From positions 310,001 to 374,000 of the forward strand of contig NZ_JAUGZK010000003.1 of assembly GCF_036327005.1 (NCBI RefSeq): 64,000 nt of DNA, written 5' to 3'. Each line of letters opens with the position of its first letter. Position 1 is the first letter of the stretch. Position numbers and translations under genes: made by a program. The stretch is from Alkalimonas mucilaginosa. Its GTDB lineage: Bacteria; Pseudomonadota; Gammaproteobacteria; Enterobacterales; Alteromonadaceae. Under the pieces are notes generated by a model, which was not told where the DNA came from, made no database searches, and saw only the letters and a program-made list of their open reading frames with translations. This document shows positions 41,993 to 51,498 of the stretch, in pieces.

Positions 41993-43417
41993 TTGATCAC
42001 TATGCTACCTTTTTCCCGCTTTGAAGCCAGAACAATTTTTAAATTATCCGGCCCCATTGTGCTGGCGCAGCTGACACAAACCCTGATGTATTTTGTCGAT
42101 ACCGTCATGGCCGGCCGGGTCAGTGCACTGGATATGGCGGCAATCGCAGTGGCTTCTGGCTTATGGCTACCGGTGATGCTGACTTTGCAGGGCTTACTGC
42201 TGGCGCTCACTCCCATTATTGCCCAGTATTTTGGCAGCAAAAAGACCGAGCCAGTGACGCATTATACCCTGCAAGGCCTGTATCTTGGGCTGGCGCTGGC
42301 AGCTAGTTTATTCGTAGTGATGCAGTTTGCCGATCACTTGCTGGACTTGCTGAATATGGAAGCAGAGCTGCGGGAGAAAACCAGCTTGTACTTGACCTTT
42401 GTCAGTTACGGCCTGTTCCCGGCCGCCGGCTACATGGTCATGCGCAACCTGTTTGAAGGCATTGGTAACACCAAAGCCAGCATGTGGATCAGCTTTGTCG
42501 GTATTTTAGTAAACATTCCGGCCAACTATGTGTTTATTTACGGCAAGTTGGGCATGCCGGCCTACGGCGGTGCCGGTTGTGGTATCGCCACCAGCCTGGT
42601 ACTGTTGGCGATGTTTATTGCCATGCTGGTCTATGGCTGGTTCAGTCGAAGTACCGCTCCCTACCGTTTCTGGCCCGCTCGCCTTACACCAGATTTTAAA
42701 GCCATCTGGCAGGTAATACGTATCGGCACACCGATAGCCATGTCGATCTTCTTTGAAGTGACCCTCTTTGCCTGCATTCCGCTGATGATCGTTCATCTTG
42801 GCCCTGTGGTAGTCGCTGGCCATCAAGTCGCGCACAACTACAGCGCCATTGTCTTTATGATCCCACTCAGCCTTGGCATGGCCGCAACCATTCGGGTGGG
42901 CCACCTGATCGGTGAGCGCAACCTGCAGGCACTTCGCACCGCTATCAGTACCATACTCATAGTTGCTTTTTTGCTAGCAGCCTGTATTGCCGCTTTCACC
43001 TACTTGATGCGTTTTCAGGTGCCACAGATTTATACCAAAGACGCTGAAGTGTTAGCGCTGGCGGCAGGCATTATGGTGTTGGCTGCTTTGTATCAGTTGT
43101 CCGATGCCATTCAGGTGGTGTCGGCCTGCGCTTTGCGCGGCATGAAAATCACCAAGCCGGTGCTCTTTATCACCTTAATCGCCTACTGGCCGATCGGCTT
43201 TGGCCTTGGCGCCGTATTGGGATTAACCGACTGGCTGGTACCGGCCATGGGCGTTAAAGGCTTCTGGACCGGCATCATCGTTGGTTTGACCGTGGCAGCT
43301 GTGTTGCTATTCTGGTTGTTGCAGCATTCATTACGGAGGTTTGAACGGGATGGCTTACCGCTGGATCCTACTGATCAGCATCAGTCTGGCCCTGCTGGCA
43401 TGCAGCCCGGCCAATGA
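41993..43417 (+). CDS. norM: MATE-family multidrug efflux protein NorM
   Basis: A 474-residue MATE transporter with twelve hydrophobic helices in two halves, exporting cationic drugs in exchange for Na+ or H+. The start of the fold (FKLSGPIVLAQLTQTLMYFVDTVMAG) and helix-7 region (GTPIAMSIFFEVTLF) are typical of NorM. Two starts are possible: TTG 41993 with AAGGG seven bases upstream, or ATG 42002, which lacks a good site. The C-terminal tail overlaps the following lipoprotein gene by 68 bases, so translation of the two is probably coupled. Confidence 0.93.
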   Translation: MITMLPFSRFEARTIFKLSGPIVLAQLTQTLMYFVDTVMAGRVSALDMAAIAVASGLWLPVMLTLQGLLLALTPIIAQYFGSKKTEPVTHYTLQGLYLGLALAASLFVVMQFADHLLDLLNMEAELREKTSLYLTFVSYGLFPAAGYMVMRNLFEGIGNTKASMWISFVGILVNIPANYVFIYGKLGMPAYGGAGCGIATSLVLLAMFIAMLVYGWFSRSTAPYRFWPARLTPDFKAIWQVIRIGTPIAMSIFFEVTLFACIPLMIVHLGPVVVAGHQVAHNYSAIVFMIPLSLGMAATIRVGHLIGERNLQALRTAISTILIVAFLLAACIAAFTYLMRFQVPQIYTKDAEVLALAAGIMVLAALYQLSDAIQVVSACALRGMKITKPVLFITLIAYWPIGFGLGAVLGLTDWLVPAMGVKGFWTGIIVGLTVAAVLLFWLLQHSLRRFERDGLPLDPTDQHQSGPAGMQPGQ

Positions 43418-44363
43418 GCGCCAGTTAAACAATTACCAAAGCCGGTTGGAGCGGGTGGCTGGTATTGCCCCTGAGCGGTGGCAGCCTCTGCAAGTCGATA
43501 CGCTGCCTGCAGCCCGTGATTTACTGCACCCGTTGCCGGATCTGCGGCTGGATCTGCTGGATGCCTGGGCCAGCCGCCAGTGCGGGCTGGACGCATTAAT
43601 CGCTGAACGCAACTCCAGCCTGGGCCGGGTGCAAAGCCATAGCCTGCGGCTAAACTACGAACTGCGGTTACTGCAGCAATTAGAGCTCTGCCTGCAACAG
43701 AACAGCATCAGCGCCTCACTGCAACAACAACTTACCGATATTTTGCACAGCAAACGAAACAGCATTGAGCTGTCTTTTTTCAATATGCTGCATGCAGAGC
43801 AAACTCTGCGCCAGCAACTGCATGGCAAAACTCTGCTGTTGCCAATAGCCAGCCAGGAGGCACTGCTTGAGACTCAGGCAGCACTGCGACAGCTAAACCA
43901 ACTGCAAAACGCTATCACAGCGCAAGACTGGCCAGCGGCCGCCGCTATCGACATTGAAGCGGCACTCAGCGTGTTGCATCGTTTCGATACCCTGGCGGTA
44001 CTGCAATACAGCCAGCGTTACTTAAGCGGCTGGTTAAGCAGTCTGAATGAAGCTCTGCTGGCTCTTGAGCCTACACAGTTTTGCCCAAACCAGCGCTCAA
44101 CAGAGCAGCTCAGCATCCTCACCACAGTGTTTTTGAAGTTTTTTGCTGAAGAGCTGCAGCCTTACTTCAACCAACACCAACGTCATATGCAAGCACTTTG
44201 GCCCGAGCTGCAACAATTGTATCGGCACAGCCCGCTGCTGCCGCTCCTGGAGCAGCGCTATGCTGGCAGCGCAGCGCAATTACAACAGGAAATCCTGGCA
44301 CATATCGGCTGGTGGCAGCAACTTAATGCTGAGTGCCCCGCGGGGTTAACCCAAAGAAATTAA
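43350..44363 (+). CDS. DUF3080 family lipoprotein
   Basis: A 337-residue protein with lipobox LLAC (Cys18), followed by a mainly helical region rich in Leu and Gln. This agrees with DUF3080, a family of predicted lipoproteins in Alteromonadales and Vibrionales with no known function. ATG 43350 follows GGAGG by 10 bases and starts the signal peptide; its first 68 bases lie within norM in another reading frame. The link to norM may mean only that transcription is shared. Confidence 0.8.
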   Translation: MAYRWILLISISLALLACSPANERQLNNYQSRLERVAGIAPERWQPLQVDTLPAARDLLHPLPDLRLDLLDAWASRQCGLDALIAERNSSLGRVQSHSLRLNYELRLLQQLELCLQQNSISASLQQQLTDILHSKRNSIELSFFNMLHAEQTLRQQLHGKTLLLPIASQEALLETQAALRQLNQLQNAITAQDWPAAAAIDIEAALSVLHRFDTLAVLQYSQRYLSGWLSSLNEALLALEPTQFCPNQRSTEQLSILTTVFLKFFAEELQPYFNQHQRHMQALWPELQQLYRHSPLLPLLEQRYAGSAAQLQQEILAHIGWWQQLNAECPAGLTQRN

Positions 44364-44451
44364 CCAATAGTCGTATTTATTTTGATGTCTACATGCCATA
44401 ATAATTACATAGCAGGCAAGACGCCTTTTGTAGCTAAATTTGAGGGAATAA

Positions 44452-45666
44452 ATGAATATAGGATTGGGTTATAGTTGTCAGGCCAGCTCATTGCATGCCG
44501 GGCAAGAAGCCGCCAATCTTGCTGGTCAGCTCCAGCAACACCCCGAGCTGATACTGGCATTCTGTAATCACCAGTTAAATCCACATGATGTCTATCTGGG
44601 TATACGAGCAGAAGTAGGCGATCAGGTCCCTATCATTGGCGGCTCTGTCATTGGCATTATTGGCAATGATTTCGTACAAACAGATGGCCCAGCTGTCTTA
44701 GTTGCAGCACTTCGCAGCGATCAGCTGCGTTGTCACTATGCCAGCAGTAAAGCGCTGTTTAAAGATGCCAAACTTAGCGGCATAGCATTGGGTAATCAGT
44801 TGTCTTCAATTGCCGATCCCAGTTGTTTGCTGCTGCTGTATGACTCAATCAAGCATCCAGCGACTAAGCAATGCCCTGCCGTATTAAACCCATCCAACCT
44901 GCTGCTACAAGGTCTGGCAGAGAGCCAGTTAAACGTTTCAACCATTATTGGCGCCGGCTTACTGGGCGACCACAGCTTTCAACGCTGTTGGCAATTTACG
45001 GGCTTCGGGGTAAACCAGCAAGAAGCATTGGGTCTGCTGCTTTCTGGCCCCCTGCACAGTCATACCACGGTACTGCATGGCTGCCACCCGGTAGCTGATA
45101 CGGAGTACACCATCAGCAACATTCATGGTCAGTTTTTGTATGCATTGGACAACCAACCGGCAGTACAGGTCATTGAGCAAGCTCTTGGTACCAGCGAGTG
45201 GCGACAGAGCTCTCCGGTACATACCGTCTGCCTGGGCCGCAAAATAACAGATCCAGATAGTGGCCAGACGCATTATATCAACCGGCTGATCAGTGGCTTA
45301 CTCCCAGAAAATGATGGCCTGATCCTGTTTGAAGATGATTACCAACTGGGTGATAAAGTGCTGTTGATGCACCATGATCCCGCAGCAATGTTGTCATCGG
45401 TCGGCGAGAAAACCAGTACACTGCTCAGGCAAATACAACAAAGTGGTCAAAAACCTTTATTTGCGCTTTACATCAATTGTGGCGGTCGCATAGAACTGGG
45501 CCAACCAAATGAGCGGGCAGAAACCCTGGAAATCCAACGCCAATTAACCGCAGCAGGGATCCCGTTGCTGGGATTTTATTCCGGTGTAGAGATAGCACCT
45601 GTGCTGGGAAAGCCCCGAGGTTTGGACTGGAGCGGTGTGCTGACCATTATTTGCCGACCCGGCTAA
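44452..45666 (+). CDS. FIST sensory domain protein
   Basis: A 404-residue protein with FIST_N (about 30-215) and FIST_C (about 225-380) domains. FIST proteins are thought to sense small ligands, often amino acids, in signalling pathways, and usually stand near kinases or chemotaxis genes; none is near here. The sequence has GGSVIGIIGNDF near 64-75 and IINCGG-like LYINCGGR near 340. No signal peptide. GAGGGA lies 5-6 bases before the ATG. A hairpin terminator follows. Confidence 0.88.
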   Translation: MNIGLGYSCQASSLHAGQEAANLAGQLQQHPELILAFCNHQLNPHDVYLGIRAEVGDQVPIIGGSVIGIIGNDFVQTDGPAVLVAALRSDQLRCHYASSKALFKDAKLSGIALGNQLSSIADPSCLLLLYDSIKHPATKQCPAVLNPSNLLLQGLAESQLNVSTIIGAGLLGDHSFQRCWQFTGFGVNQQEALGLLLSGPLHSHTTVLHGCHPVADTEYTISNIHGQFLYALDNQPAVQVIEQALGTSEWRQSSPVHTVCLGRKITDPDSGQTHYINRLISGLLPENDGLILFEDDYQLGDKVLLMHHDPAAMLSSVGEKTSTLLRQIQQSGQKPLFALYINCGGRIELGQPNERAETLEIQRQLTAAGIPLLGFYSGVEIAPVLGKPRGLDWSGVLTIICRPG

Positions 45667-45671
45667 TGTTT

Positions 45672-45703
45672 GTTTTGAAACGGCTTCCATGCCGTTTCAA
45701 AAC
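45672..45703. terminator. Bidirectional terminator between FIST and S9 peptidase genes
   Basis: A perfect 13-bp stem GTTTTGAAACGGC / GCCGTTTCAAAAC with a 6-base loop between two convergent genes. T-rich bases in the stem ends serve both strands. Confidence 0.85.
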
Positions 45704-45722
45704 TTCAGTCATCAAAGTGAGT

Positions 45723-48545
45723 TTAGTCGTACGCCTGATACGGCATGCCCTGCAGCCACCACTCCGGCGCCGGCTCACCTTTTAGGTAATGATTAAAAAA
45801 CTCCAGCATCTTGATGCTGTAATCCAGTTTGTTGGCAAAGCGCTGCAAGTGATGCCCCTCCCCTTCGTAATGCAGCATCACCACATCCTTCTGCAAACGG
45901 CGCATCGCTAAATACAGCTCAATGCCCTGCTCCCAGGGTACAGCGCCATCTTTATCACCAAATTGGATCAGCAACGGTGTGTTGATGCGATCGGCAAAGA
46001 ACACCGGCGAATTTTTGATGTACGGCGCCCTATCTTCAAACATCGACACTCCCAAACGGCTCTGGCCGGTTTCGTACTGAAACAGACGTGCCAAACCGGT
46101 TTGCCAGCGGATGCCACTGTAGGCACTGGTCATGTTGGATACCGGAGCGCCGGCTACAGCAGCAGCAAAACGGTCGGTTTCGGTCACCACAAAAGCCGTT
46201 TGATAGCCCGACCAACTGTGACCATGCAAACCAATGGCATTGGGATCAGCAATGCCAAGTTCAATTAAGCGATCAATGCCCGGCAGCAAGGACTCCGTAG
46301 CACTTGGCCCGGGCGCGCCTTCGCGAAAGCGTACATCCGGTAAAAACACCACATAATCCTGCCCCAGATAAAACGGGAAATTCGGCCGGTGATTGACTTT
46401 CATCTGATTAAAGTGATGCAGCCGCTGAGAAAACTGCTCGTAGTAATACACCAGCACCGGGTAGCGACGATTGGCATCAAAGCCATCCGGCGTGATCACC
46501 ACACCCTGCAAACGCTCACCATCCTCAGTAAACCAGTCAATCAGATGGCTGTCGCCCCAAACAAACTGGGCTTTTTGTGGGTTGAGATCGGTCAGTTGCT
46601 GCCGCTTGGAAAAATCAGCAGTGGCAAACCAGATATTAGGGAACTGCCGAAAGCTTTGCTCGGTGAACAAGTAGCCACCCAGCTCAGGCAGCGCCTCTAC
46701 CAGGTCAAAGCGTTTATTATCCGCCAGCAGTTGCTGCAGGTGTTGATTGCTCAGACTTAACTGATAAAAACCATAGCTTTTATCTTCTTCATCAAAGCGG
46801 TTTAGCAGCAGCCCGGCATCAGGTGCTATCGCAAAGGCTTTCGGATCGGTGCGCTCAACCCGAAAGCGCTGCCGGTTCTCCCGGCCGATTGCGGTCAGAT
46901 TGGTACTGCTGCCATCAAGCGACAACTGCCAGATATCAAACCGATCATATACAAACACGGCCGTTTCATCGGCCAACCAGCCGGCTACGCCATAACTGGC
47001 CGCAGGCTCTGGCCGATCGTGGGTTTCATCGAGCCAGGAAACACCTGCATCGATGCCCAGAGTGCGCCGCTCACCGGTTTGGCTGTCAAACAACTGCCAG
47101 TTGCCTCCTTGCTGATAGGCCGCATAACGGCCCGTCGGTGATAAATGGGCCCGTTCAACAGTACGATTACGGGCGAACACCTGCTGGCGCGCTCCGGTGC
47201 GTAAATTGACGTGCCAGACATCATGAAAGCGGCCATCCCAGGTCATGTCCTGCAGATAAGGCCGGCCATTGCTGACCAGTGCCGCTTCACTGTGCTCGCT
47301 CTCATAGAGCCGGTCTTCCACATCCTCTCCCAGCATCACCAACTGCTCGTCTTGCAACCAGAATACCGCAGGTGCCGTGCGCCGCTGTGCTTGCTGGTGC
47401 TCGGCTTTTTGCTGCGAATTAATGCGATCGTCCTGGCCATGCCAGACCTGCAGGCGACGGTCACTTAGCAAACGTTCCGTATCAAAGAGCTCGGCTTCGC
47501 TTTGCGGCGGTTCAATATCTTGCGTTGCTGAGGCTGGCTCGGGTCGAAAGCCGACAAAAACCCGCTTGCCATCCTCGGAAAAACGCGGTACCTGCTGTGC
47601 ACTGAGCTGCCAGCCTTCATGCTTTAGTTCATGCGGGGCGGCTTGGTTTTGCTCCGACGGCCAATGCCAAAGCTGCTGCGCGACTTGCTGATTTTTTTCA
47701 GCACGGTCACCAGCAAAAAACACCAGTTGGCTGCCATCCGCACTAAAGGTCAGCTGTTGGTACCGGGCGGCAGAAGGTGGTGTCAGTTCAAACCGGCGGT
47801 CAAATGCCGCGTCCCACAACATCACTTGCTGTAGTTGCAGACTGTCATCGTCTTTATCGGTAAATTCCAGCACATAGGCGACCAGAGTGCCCTGCTCAGC
47901 CACCGCAAATTCGCTGACCTGACCCAGCTCAACCGTCTTGCCTTGCTCCATCCGGCCCGTGTTGGTCAGCTGCAGCGCGCTAAGCAGCTGCGTTTTGTCT
48001 TTGCTGTCGGCTTTACGGGCCAGCAGCAGCGCCTGGTGGCCATCGCCGGTAAAGGCAAAGCGGTCGATAGCGGTAAACAGCTGCTGCTCGCCAGTCACAG
48101 CATTTAGCAACACCGCATCATGCGCCAAGGCATCACGGGCGGCTTTGTCGGTGGCTTGCTCGCGCAGCAGCAAGGGCGAGCGCTGACGAAACAAAGCAAA
48201 ACTGCCATCGGCATTCAACTGACCACGATCGGCATAGGGCACTGAAAATTGCTGCCCGGTCAGCACATTCACCAGATAGCCGGTACTGTCGCCATAGTCC
48301 GGTTCTGCGGTATAGACCATCGCCTGCTGATTGGTGCTGACGCTACGCTGTTTGATTTCACGAAACTGCATGATATCGCATAAGCTAAGCGGCTTAAGCG
48401 CATCGGTCACCACAGCGCTGGATGGGATCACCACAGCAGTGGGTGCTGGCGTTACGCTGGTTGGTAACTGGCTGCAGGCAAAGGTACCCAATGCCAGGGC
48501 CAAACAAAGCGCCAAACGACGCCCAGGTTGCAAGTGTTTTTTCAT
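45723..48545 (-). CDS. S9-family peptidase, lipoprotein
   Basis: A 940-residue serine peptidase of the prolyl oligopeptidase/DPP-IV clan. The signal has lipobox TFAC (Cys24). A long propeller-like region (about 60-690) precedes an alpha/beta-hydrolase domain. Nucleophile Ser777 lies in GHSWSG, the Asp in QFGDKDGAVPW and the His in EGEGHHLQ. The domain pattern fits the larger secreted S9 peptidases of Alteromonadales, which clip dipeptides or short peptides. It is the third type of lipoprotein peptidase in the window. Convergent with the FIST gene; upstream lies tRNA-Val on the other strand. Confidence 0.9.
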   Translation of the reverse strand: MKKHLQPGRRLALCLALALGTFACSQLPTSVTPAPTAVVIPSSAVVTDALKPLSLCDIMQFREIKQRSVSTNQQAMVYTAEPDYGDSTGYLVNVLTGQQFSVPYADRGQLNADGSFALFRQRSPLLLREQATDKAARDALAHDAVLLNAVTGEQQLFTAIDRFAFTGDGHQALLLARKADSKDKTQLLSALQLTNTGRMEQGKTVELGQVSEFAVAEQGTLVAYVLEFTDKDDDSLQLQQVMLWDAAFDRRFELTPPSAARYQQLTFSADGSQLVFFAGDRAEKNQQVAQQLWHWPSEQNQAAPHELKHEGWQLSAQQVPRFSEDGKRVFVGFRPEPASATQDIEPPQSEAELFDTERLLSDRRLQVWHGQDDRINSQQKAEHQQAQRRTAPAVFWLQDEQLVMLGEDVEDRLYESEHSEAALVSNGRPYLQDMTWDGRFHDVWHVNLRTGARQQVFARNRTVERAHLSPTGRYAAYQQGGNWQLFDSQTGERRTLGIDAGVSWLDETHDRPEPAASYGVAGWLADETAVFVYDRFDIWQLSLDGSSTNLTAIGRENRQRFRVERTDPKAFAIAPDAGLLLNRFDEEDKSYGFYQLSLSNQHLQQLLADNKRFDLVEALPELGGYLFTEQSFRQFPNIWFATADFSKRQQLTDLNPQKAQFVWGDSHLIDWFTEDGERLQGVVITPDGFDANRRYPVLVYYYEQFSQRLHHFNQMKVNHRPNFPFYLGQDYVVFLPDVRFREGAPGPSATESLLPGIDRLIELGIADPNAIGLHGHSWSGYQTAFVVTETDRFAAAVAGAPVSNMTSAYSGIRWQTGLARLFQYETGQSRLGVSMFEDRAPYIKNSPVFFADRINTPLLIQFGDKDGAVPWEQGIELYLAMRRLQKDVVMLHYEGEGHHLQRFANKLDYSIKMLEFFNHYLKGEPAPEWWLQGMPYQAYD

Positions 48546-48780
48546 GATGTTTTCTTATAAATAGTCATGATTCAACCTTACCACAGGCCAAAACCACCCG
48601 GCAGAAAAACCCCATCAAGCAGCAAAAGCACGGGATAAACAGCAGTGATGCGCTGCCAACCTCACAATCCCCAAGGTGACACGGGCAAAAATCCGCCAAA
48701 CAGTTCAGTCTGTTAAAAAAACACTTGCCAAGCTACCGACCGCCCACTAAGATAGCGGCCGTTGTCAGCGACAACACTCT

Positions 48781-48857
48781 GCGTCCTTAGCTCAGTTGGT
48801 TAGAGCACCACCTTGACATGGTGGGGGTCGGTGGTTCGAATCCACTAGGACGCACCA
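48781..48857 (+). tRNA. tRNA-Val (GAC)
   Basis: A complete 77-base tRNA. The acceptor stem GCGTCCT pairs with AGGACGC, the D arm is TAGCTCAGTTGGTTAGAGC, and the T arm contains GTTCGAATC. The anticodon loop TTGACAT gives GAC (48815-48817), reading valine codons GUC/GUU. CCA is encoded at 48855-48857. A strong terminator follows. Confidence 0.97.
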
Positions 48858-48864
48858 AATTCCT

Positions 48865-48902
48865 AAACAAAAACAGCACCTTAATCGGTGCTGTTTTTGT
48901 TT
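48865..48902 (+). terminator. Terminator of tRNA-Val
   Basis: A perfect 16-bp stem (48865-48880 with 48887-48902) with a 6-base loop; the 3' arm holds the TTTTTG run. It begins eight bases after the tRNA. Confidence 0.9.
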
Positions 48903-49128
48903 GCGGTTTTGAACTGACAAAAATGGCAAATACAGTGCTGGTACTGTATAAACCTGCGCCCTACTTTTAGCCGCCTGTTCCCTTTCAGGCCCCGTTAGCA
49001 GCGCCATCATTTGCCAAAGCAATGGTGGGCAAAGTCACTGTCTGACATCACGTTTGCCCAGGCATTTGACCACTTGCGTTGGTTGGGGTTAAAACTGTCT
49101 TGCTGATACAAACATCACAACAGGCCAC

Positions 49129-49659
49129 TCAAAGCTGTTTTTCATTTCTTGCTGTGCAGTCAAGCATAATACGACGAACCTTTATCTGATATCGCACCAA
49201 CTCTTTGAAACCTCTGGTCTTGAATAATAGCGTAGCGACCAGGCCTGCCAGACTCGCCAGTAGTGCAAGCACTGTAAATAGCTGCGAATGCAAAAGAAAA
49301 TAGCTAACGGCCGCCCAAATCAGTCCGGCAGTGGTACACACAACGGCATAACCTTGTAACCAGGTGATGCTTGTTAGCGATGCCTGTCCTTGAATCGGTT
49401 TCAGCATCAGTGACATCACCACAAACAATACAGCCGTCATGGCAAGCATCATGAGTTGAGACTCGCCAAACCACACCATGCCACAAATTAATAGTATGAG
49501 AAAGCTGGATGCCATGGCAGCCAGGAATGCCATGGCCGCAATCGCAAAGTACGGAGGAAAAACACCATGGTATTCTGAGCCCATTTGGGCTTTAATTGCC
49601 TGGGCTAGCGACCTGCCAGAGAGCTTTTTTGTCGATGAATTATTTGACGATTTTGCCAT
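49129..49659 (-). CDS. Small membrane protein of unknown function
   Basis: A 176-residue protein with a polar Ser/Asn/Lys N-terminus (1-30), then four hydrophobic helices (about 38-58, 63-87, 100-120, 124-146) and a basic C-terminus. I do not recognise the family. No ribosome site is strong. It shares direction with the PEP-CTERM gene upstream, but a hairpin lies between them. The 226 bases between the tRNA terminator and this gene hold nothing I can identify. Confidence 0.6.
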   Translation of the reverse strand: MAKSSNNSSTKKLSGRSLAQAIKAQMGSEYHGVFPPYFAIAAMAFLAAMASSFLILLICGMVWFGESQLMMLAMTAVLFVVMSLMLKPIQGQASLTSITWLQGYAVVCTTAGLIWAAVSYFLLHSQLFTVLALLASLAGLVATLLFKTRGFKELVRYQIKVRRIMLDCTARNEKQL

Positions 49660-49772
49660 TATTTATGTACCAGTGTGATTTTTTTCAGGCGTTTATGGTG
49701 ACTGGTTGGTACGGGGTGAAAAGTTACATAGATGGGTAACTGTCGTTTTAGCTGCAACCAAAAGCAGATCTC

Positions 49773-49806
49773 ACCAAACAGAGACCACTCAAAGTCTCTG
49801 TTTGGT
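49773..49806 (-). terminator. Hairpin after the PEP-CTERM gene
   Basis: A perfect 13-bp stem (49773-49785 with 49794-49806) with an 8-base loop, seven bases after the PEP-CTERM stop codon. The tail on the minus strand is only weakly T-rich. Confidence 0.7.
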
Positions 49807-49813
49807 AGAAGAA

Positions 49814-50515
49814 TCAGGCTTTGCGACGACGGAATAACATTAAAGCGCCCAAGCCGAATAACCCCAGAGTTGCTGGCACTGGTACAGACGTCACTGGATC
49901 TGGTGTATTTAAAGGCACGCCCGAAAACACCAGTTGATTCTGGGACAAAGGATTGGTCAGCACATACAGGCTAAACTGACTTTCAATGCTATCCAGGCTG
50001 GCTAACCAATTCGTGGCTAAATCGCGCACTACGCCACCGGTCCGTACTCTGAAATCACCGGTACGAAGATTCCAGTTAGCCGATGTTTCGTGCACAATTT
50101 CCCACAATGCCAACTGAAATGCAGCATTGCTGGTTGCATCACCCACTACCGGATGATAGGCAGTGTATAAACGCTCAATGGCTTGAGATTGAGTCGCTGA
50201 AAACACCTGAGAAGTTTCTACCAGATTATAGCTATGCCAGCCGGACCGGACACCTTGTGTAAACTCAACGCAAAAAGCATCAACCGACATACCATTCACA
50301 TCAAAGGGTAGCGCCGAAAGATCAGTGTCAGCGCGCAAATTAAACTGCATCAAGCCAGCATCGACGGTTGAGTTAGCCCCTTTATGCCTCAATTGCACAG
50401 ACTGGCCATTCATGTCCGCATAATTAGCTTCAACAATCAGACTTGCACTGGCCTGTTGGCTAACCATGGATGCAGCCAAAACAGCGGCGGCGGTGAAGCA
50501 AAAGCGAAATTTCAT
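49814..50515 (-). CDS. PEP-CTERM sorting-domain protein
   Basis: A 233-residue secreted protein. It has a signal peptide (1-25, ending ASA) and, at the very C-terminus, a sorting signal made of VPVPATLG, a hydrophobic helix and RRRKA. This is a VPxP variant of PEP-CTERM, recognised by an exosortase that cuts and anchors the protein at the outer surface. The middle region contains ALWEIVHETSANWNL, like the thioester-domain-related or surface proteins of this class, and one cysteine in DAFCVEF. An exosortase is not in the window. It lies beside the LytTR regulator on the same strand. Confidence 0.85.
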   Translation of the reverse strand: MKFRFCFTAAAVLAASMVSQQASASLIVEANYADMNGQSVQLRHKGANSTVDAGLMQFNLRADTDLSALPFDVNGMSVDAFCVEFTQGVRSGWHSYNLVETSQVFSATQSQAIERLYTAYHPVVGDATSNAAFQLALWEIVHETSANWNLRTGDFRVRTGGVVRDLATNWLASLDSIESQFSLYVLTNPLSQNQLVFSGVPLNTPDPVTSVPVPATLGLFGLGALMLFRRRKA

Positions 50516-50706
50516 CTGGATCTCTCCTTGTCAGATGGTGAAAACCCAAACCTGAACGGAAGGGCTGTACAGCAATGCGGTGGGTCCTGATAGCAGAACT
50601 ACAAACAACACTGCAAAATAGGTTTGCATTGCCGGAAACGCTTTTGCAAACAAGGGCTATTGTACAAGAATCACACAACATGATGCAACGCTAATTTATG
50701 CTGCTA

Positions 50707-51498
50707 TTATGTTAACCGAACTTTGAGTTCACGGCTGAAAGTTCGGCTGACTTTCAGCGTCTTTTGGTTGCTTAGGATGGCATGATATTCAGAGTTGTTA
50801 AGCGGTTCTAAGCGAGTAATGTGCTTAAGATTAACGATAGTGGATTTATGGATCCTTAAAAAACAGGCTGGCAGGGTTTCTTTGATCAAGCCTTTCATTC
50901 GAGCACGCATCACAAAAGTATCGTTTTGAGTGTGTACACACATGTAATCGCCTGCAGCATCTATCCACAAAATATCAGTATAAGGTATCAACTGCACCGG
51001 CTGATGGCCATCCTGGATCACCAGCTTGTCCTGGTGAATGGAATAGTCTGGCTCTGTCCCAGGCGTTATTTGTTGCTCCCTTTGCTGCAACTGATCCACC
51101 GCGGCCAGCAGTTGTTGCTTGCTGGCTGGCCGATACAGGCTATCGCTGACCCTGGCGATGGCTTCGGCCAACCGCTCTGTTTTCACCGGTTTAAGCAAGT
51201 AATCCAGCGCCCGCACTTCAAACGCCTGCACCGCATACTGATGAAAGGCGGTGACAAAGACAATGGCCGGACAGGCCTCTGGTTGCAGCTGCCTGACCAG
51301 CTCAAAACCGGATTTGCCGGGCATTTCAATATCAAGAAAAATCAAGTCAGGAGCGCACTGATTGATGAATGTCAGGGCCTGATCCACCGTGCCGGCCTGA
51401 CCGATGATCTCAACCTCAGCAAAAGCCGCAAGCCGAATAGCCAGCCCTTCAATGGCGCTGGGTTCGTCATCCACCAACAGGGTTTTCAGTGTGTTCAT
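50707..51498 (-). CDS. LytTR-family response regulator
   Basis: A 263-residue two-component regulator. The receiver (1-125) has Asp10-Asp11 and phospho-acceptor Asp56 in FLDIEMPG. The DNA-binding LytTR domain is at about 155-260 (ILWIDAAGDYMCVHT to FLRIHKSTIVNLKHITRLE). It is coupled to the sensor kinase by a 4-base ATGA overlap. It may regulate neighbouring genes: the GH3 glucosidase and TonB receptor upstream or the PEP-CTERM gene downstream. LytTR sites are imperfect direct repeats, but I did not find a convincing one. Confidence 0.92.
   Translation of the reverse strand: MNTLKTLLVDDEPSAIEGLAIRLAAFAEVEIIGQAGTVDQALTFINQCAPDLIFLDIEMPGKSGFELVRQLQPEACPAIVFVTAFHQYAVQAFEVRALDYLLKPVKTERLAEAIARVSDSLYRPASKQQLLAAVDQLQQREQQITPGTEPDYSIHQDKLVIQDGHQPVQLIPYTDILWIDAAGDYMCVHTQNDTFVMRARMKGLIKETLPACFLRIHKSTIVNLKHITRLEPLNNSEYHAILSNQKTLKVSRTFSRELKVRLT

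Noticed and set aside
48792..49022. 76-codon open frame on the minus strand
   Set aside because: It runs through tRNA-Val and its terminator; such antisense-tRNA frames are classic false genes.
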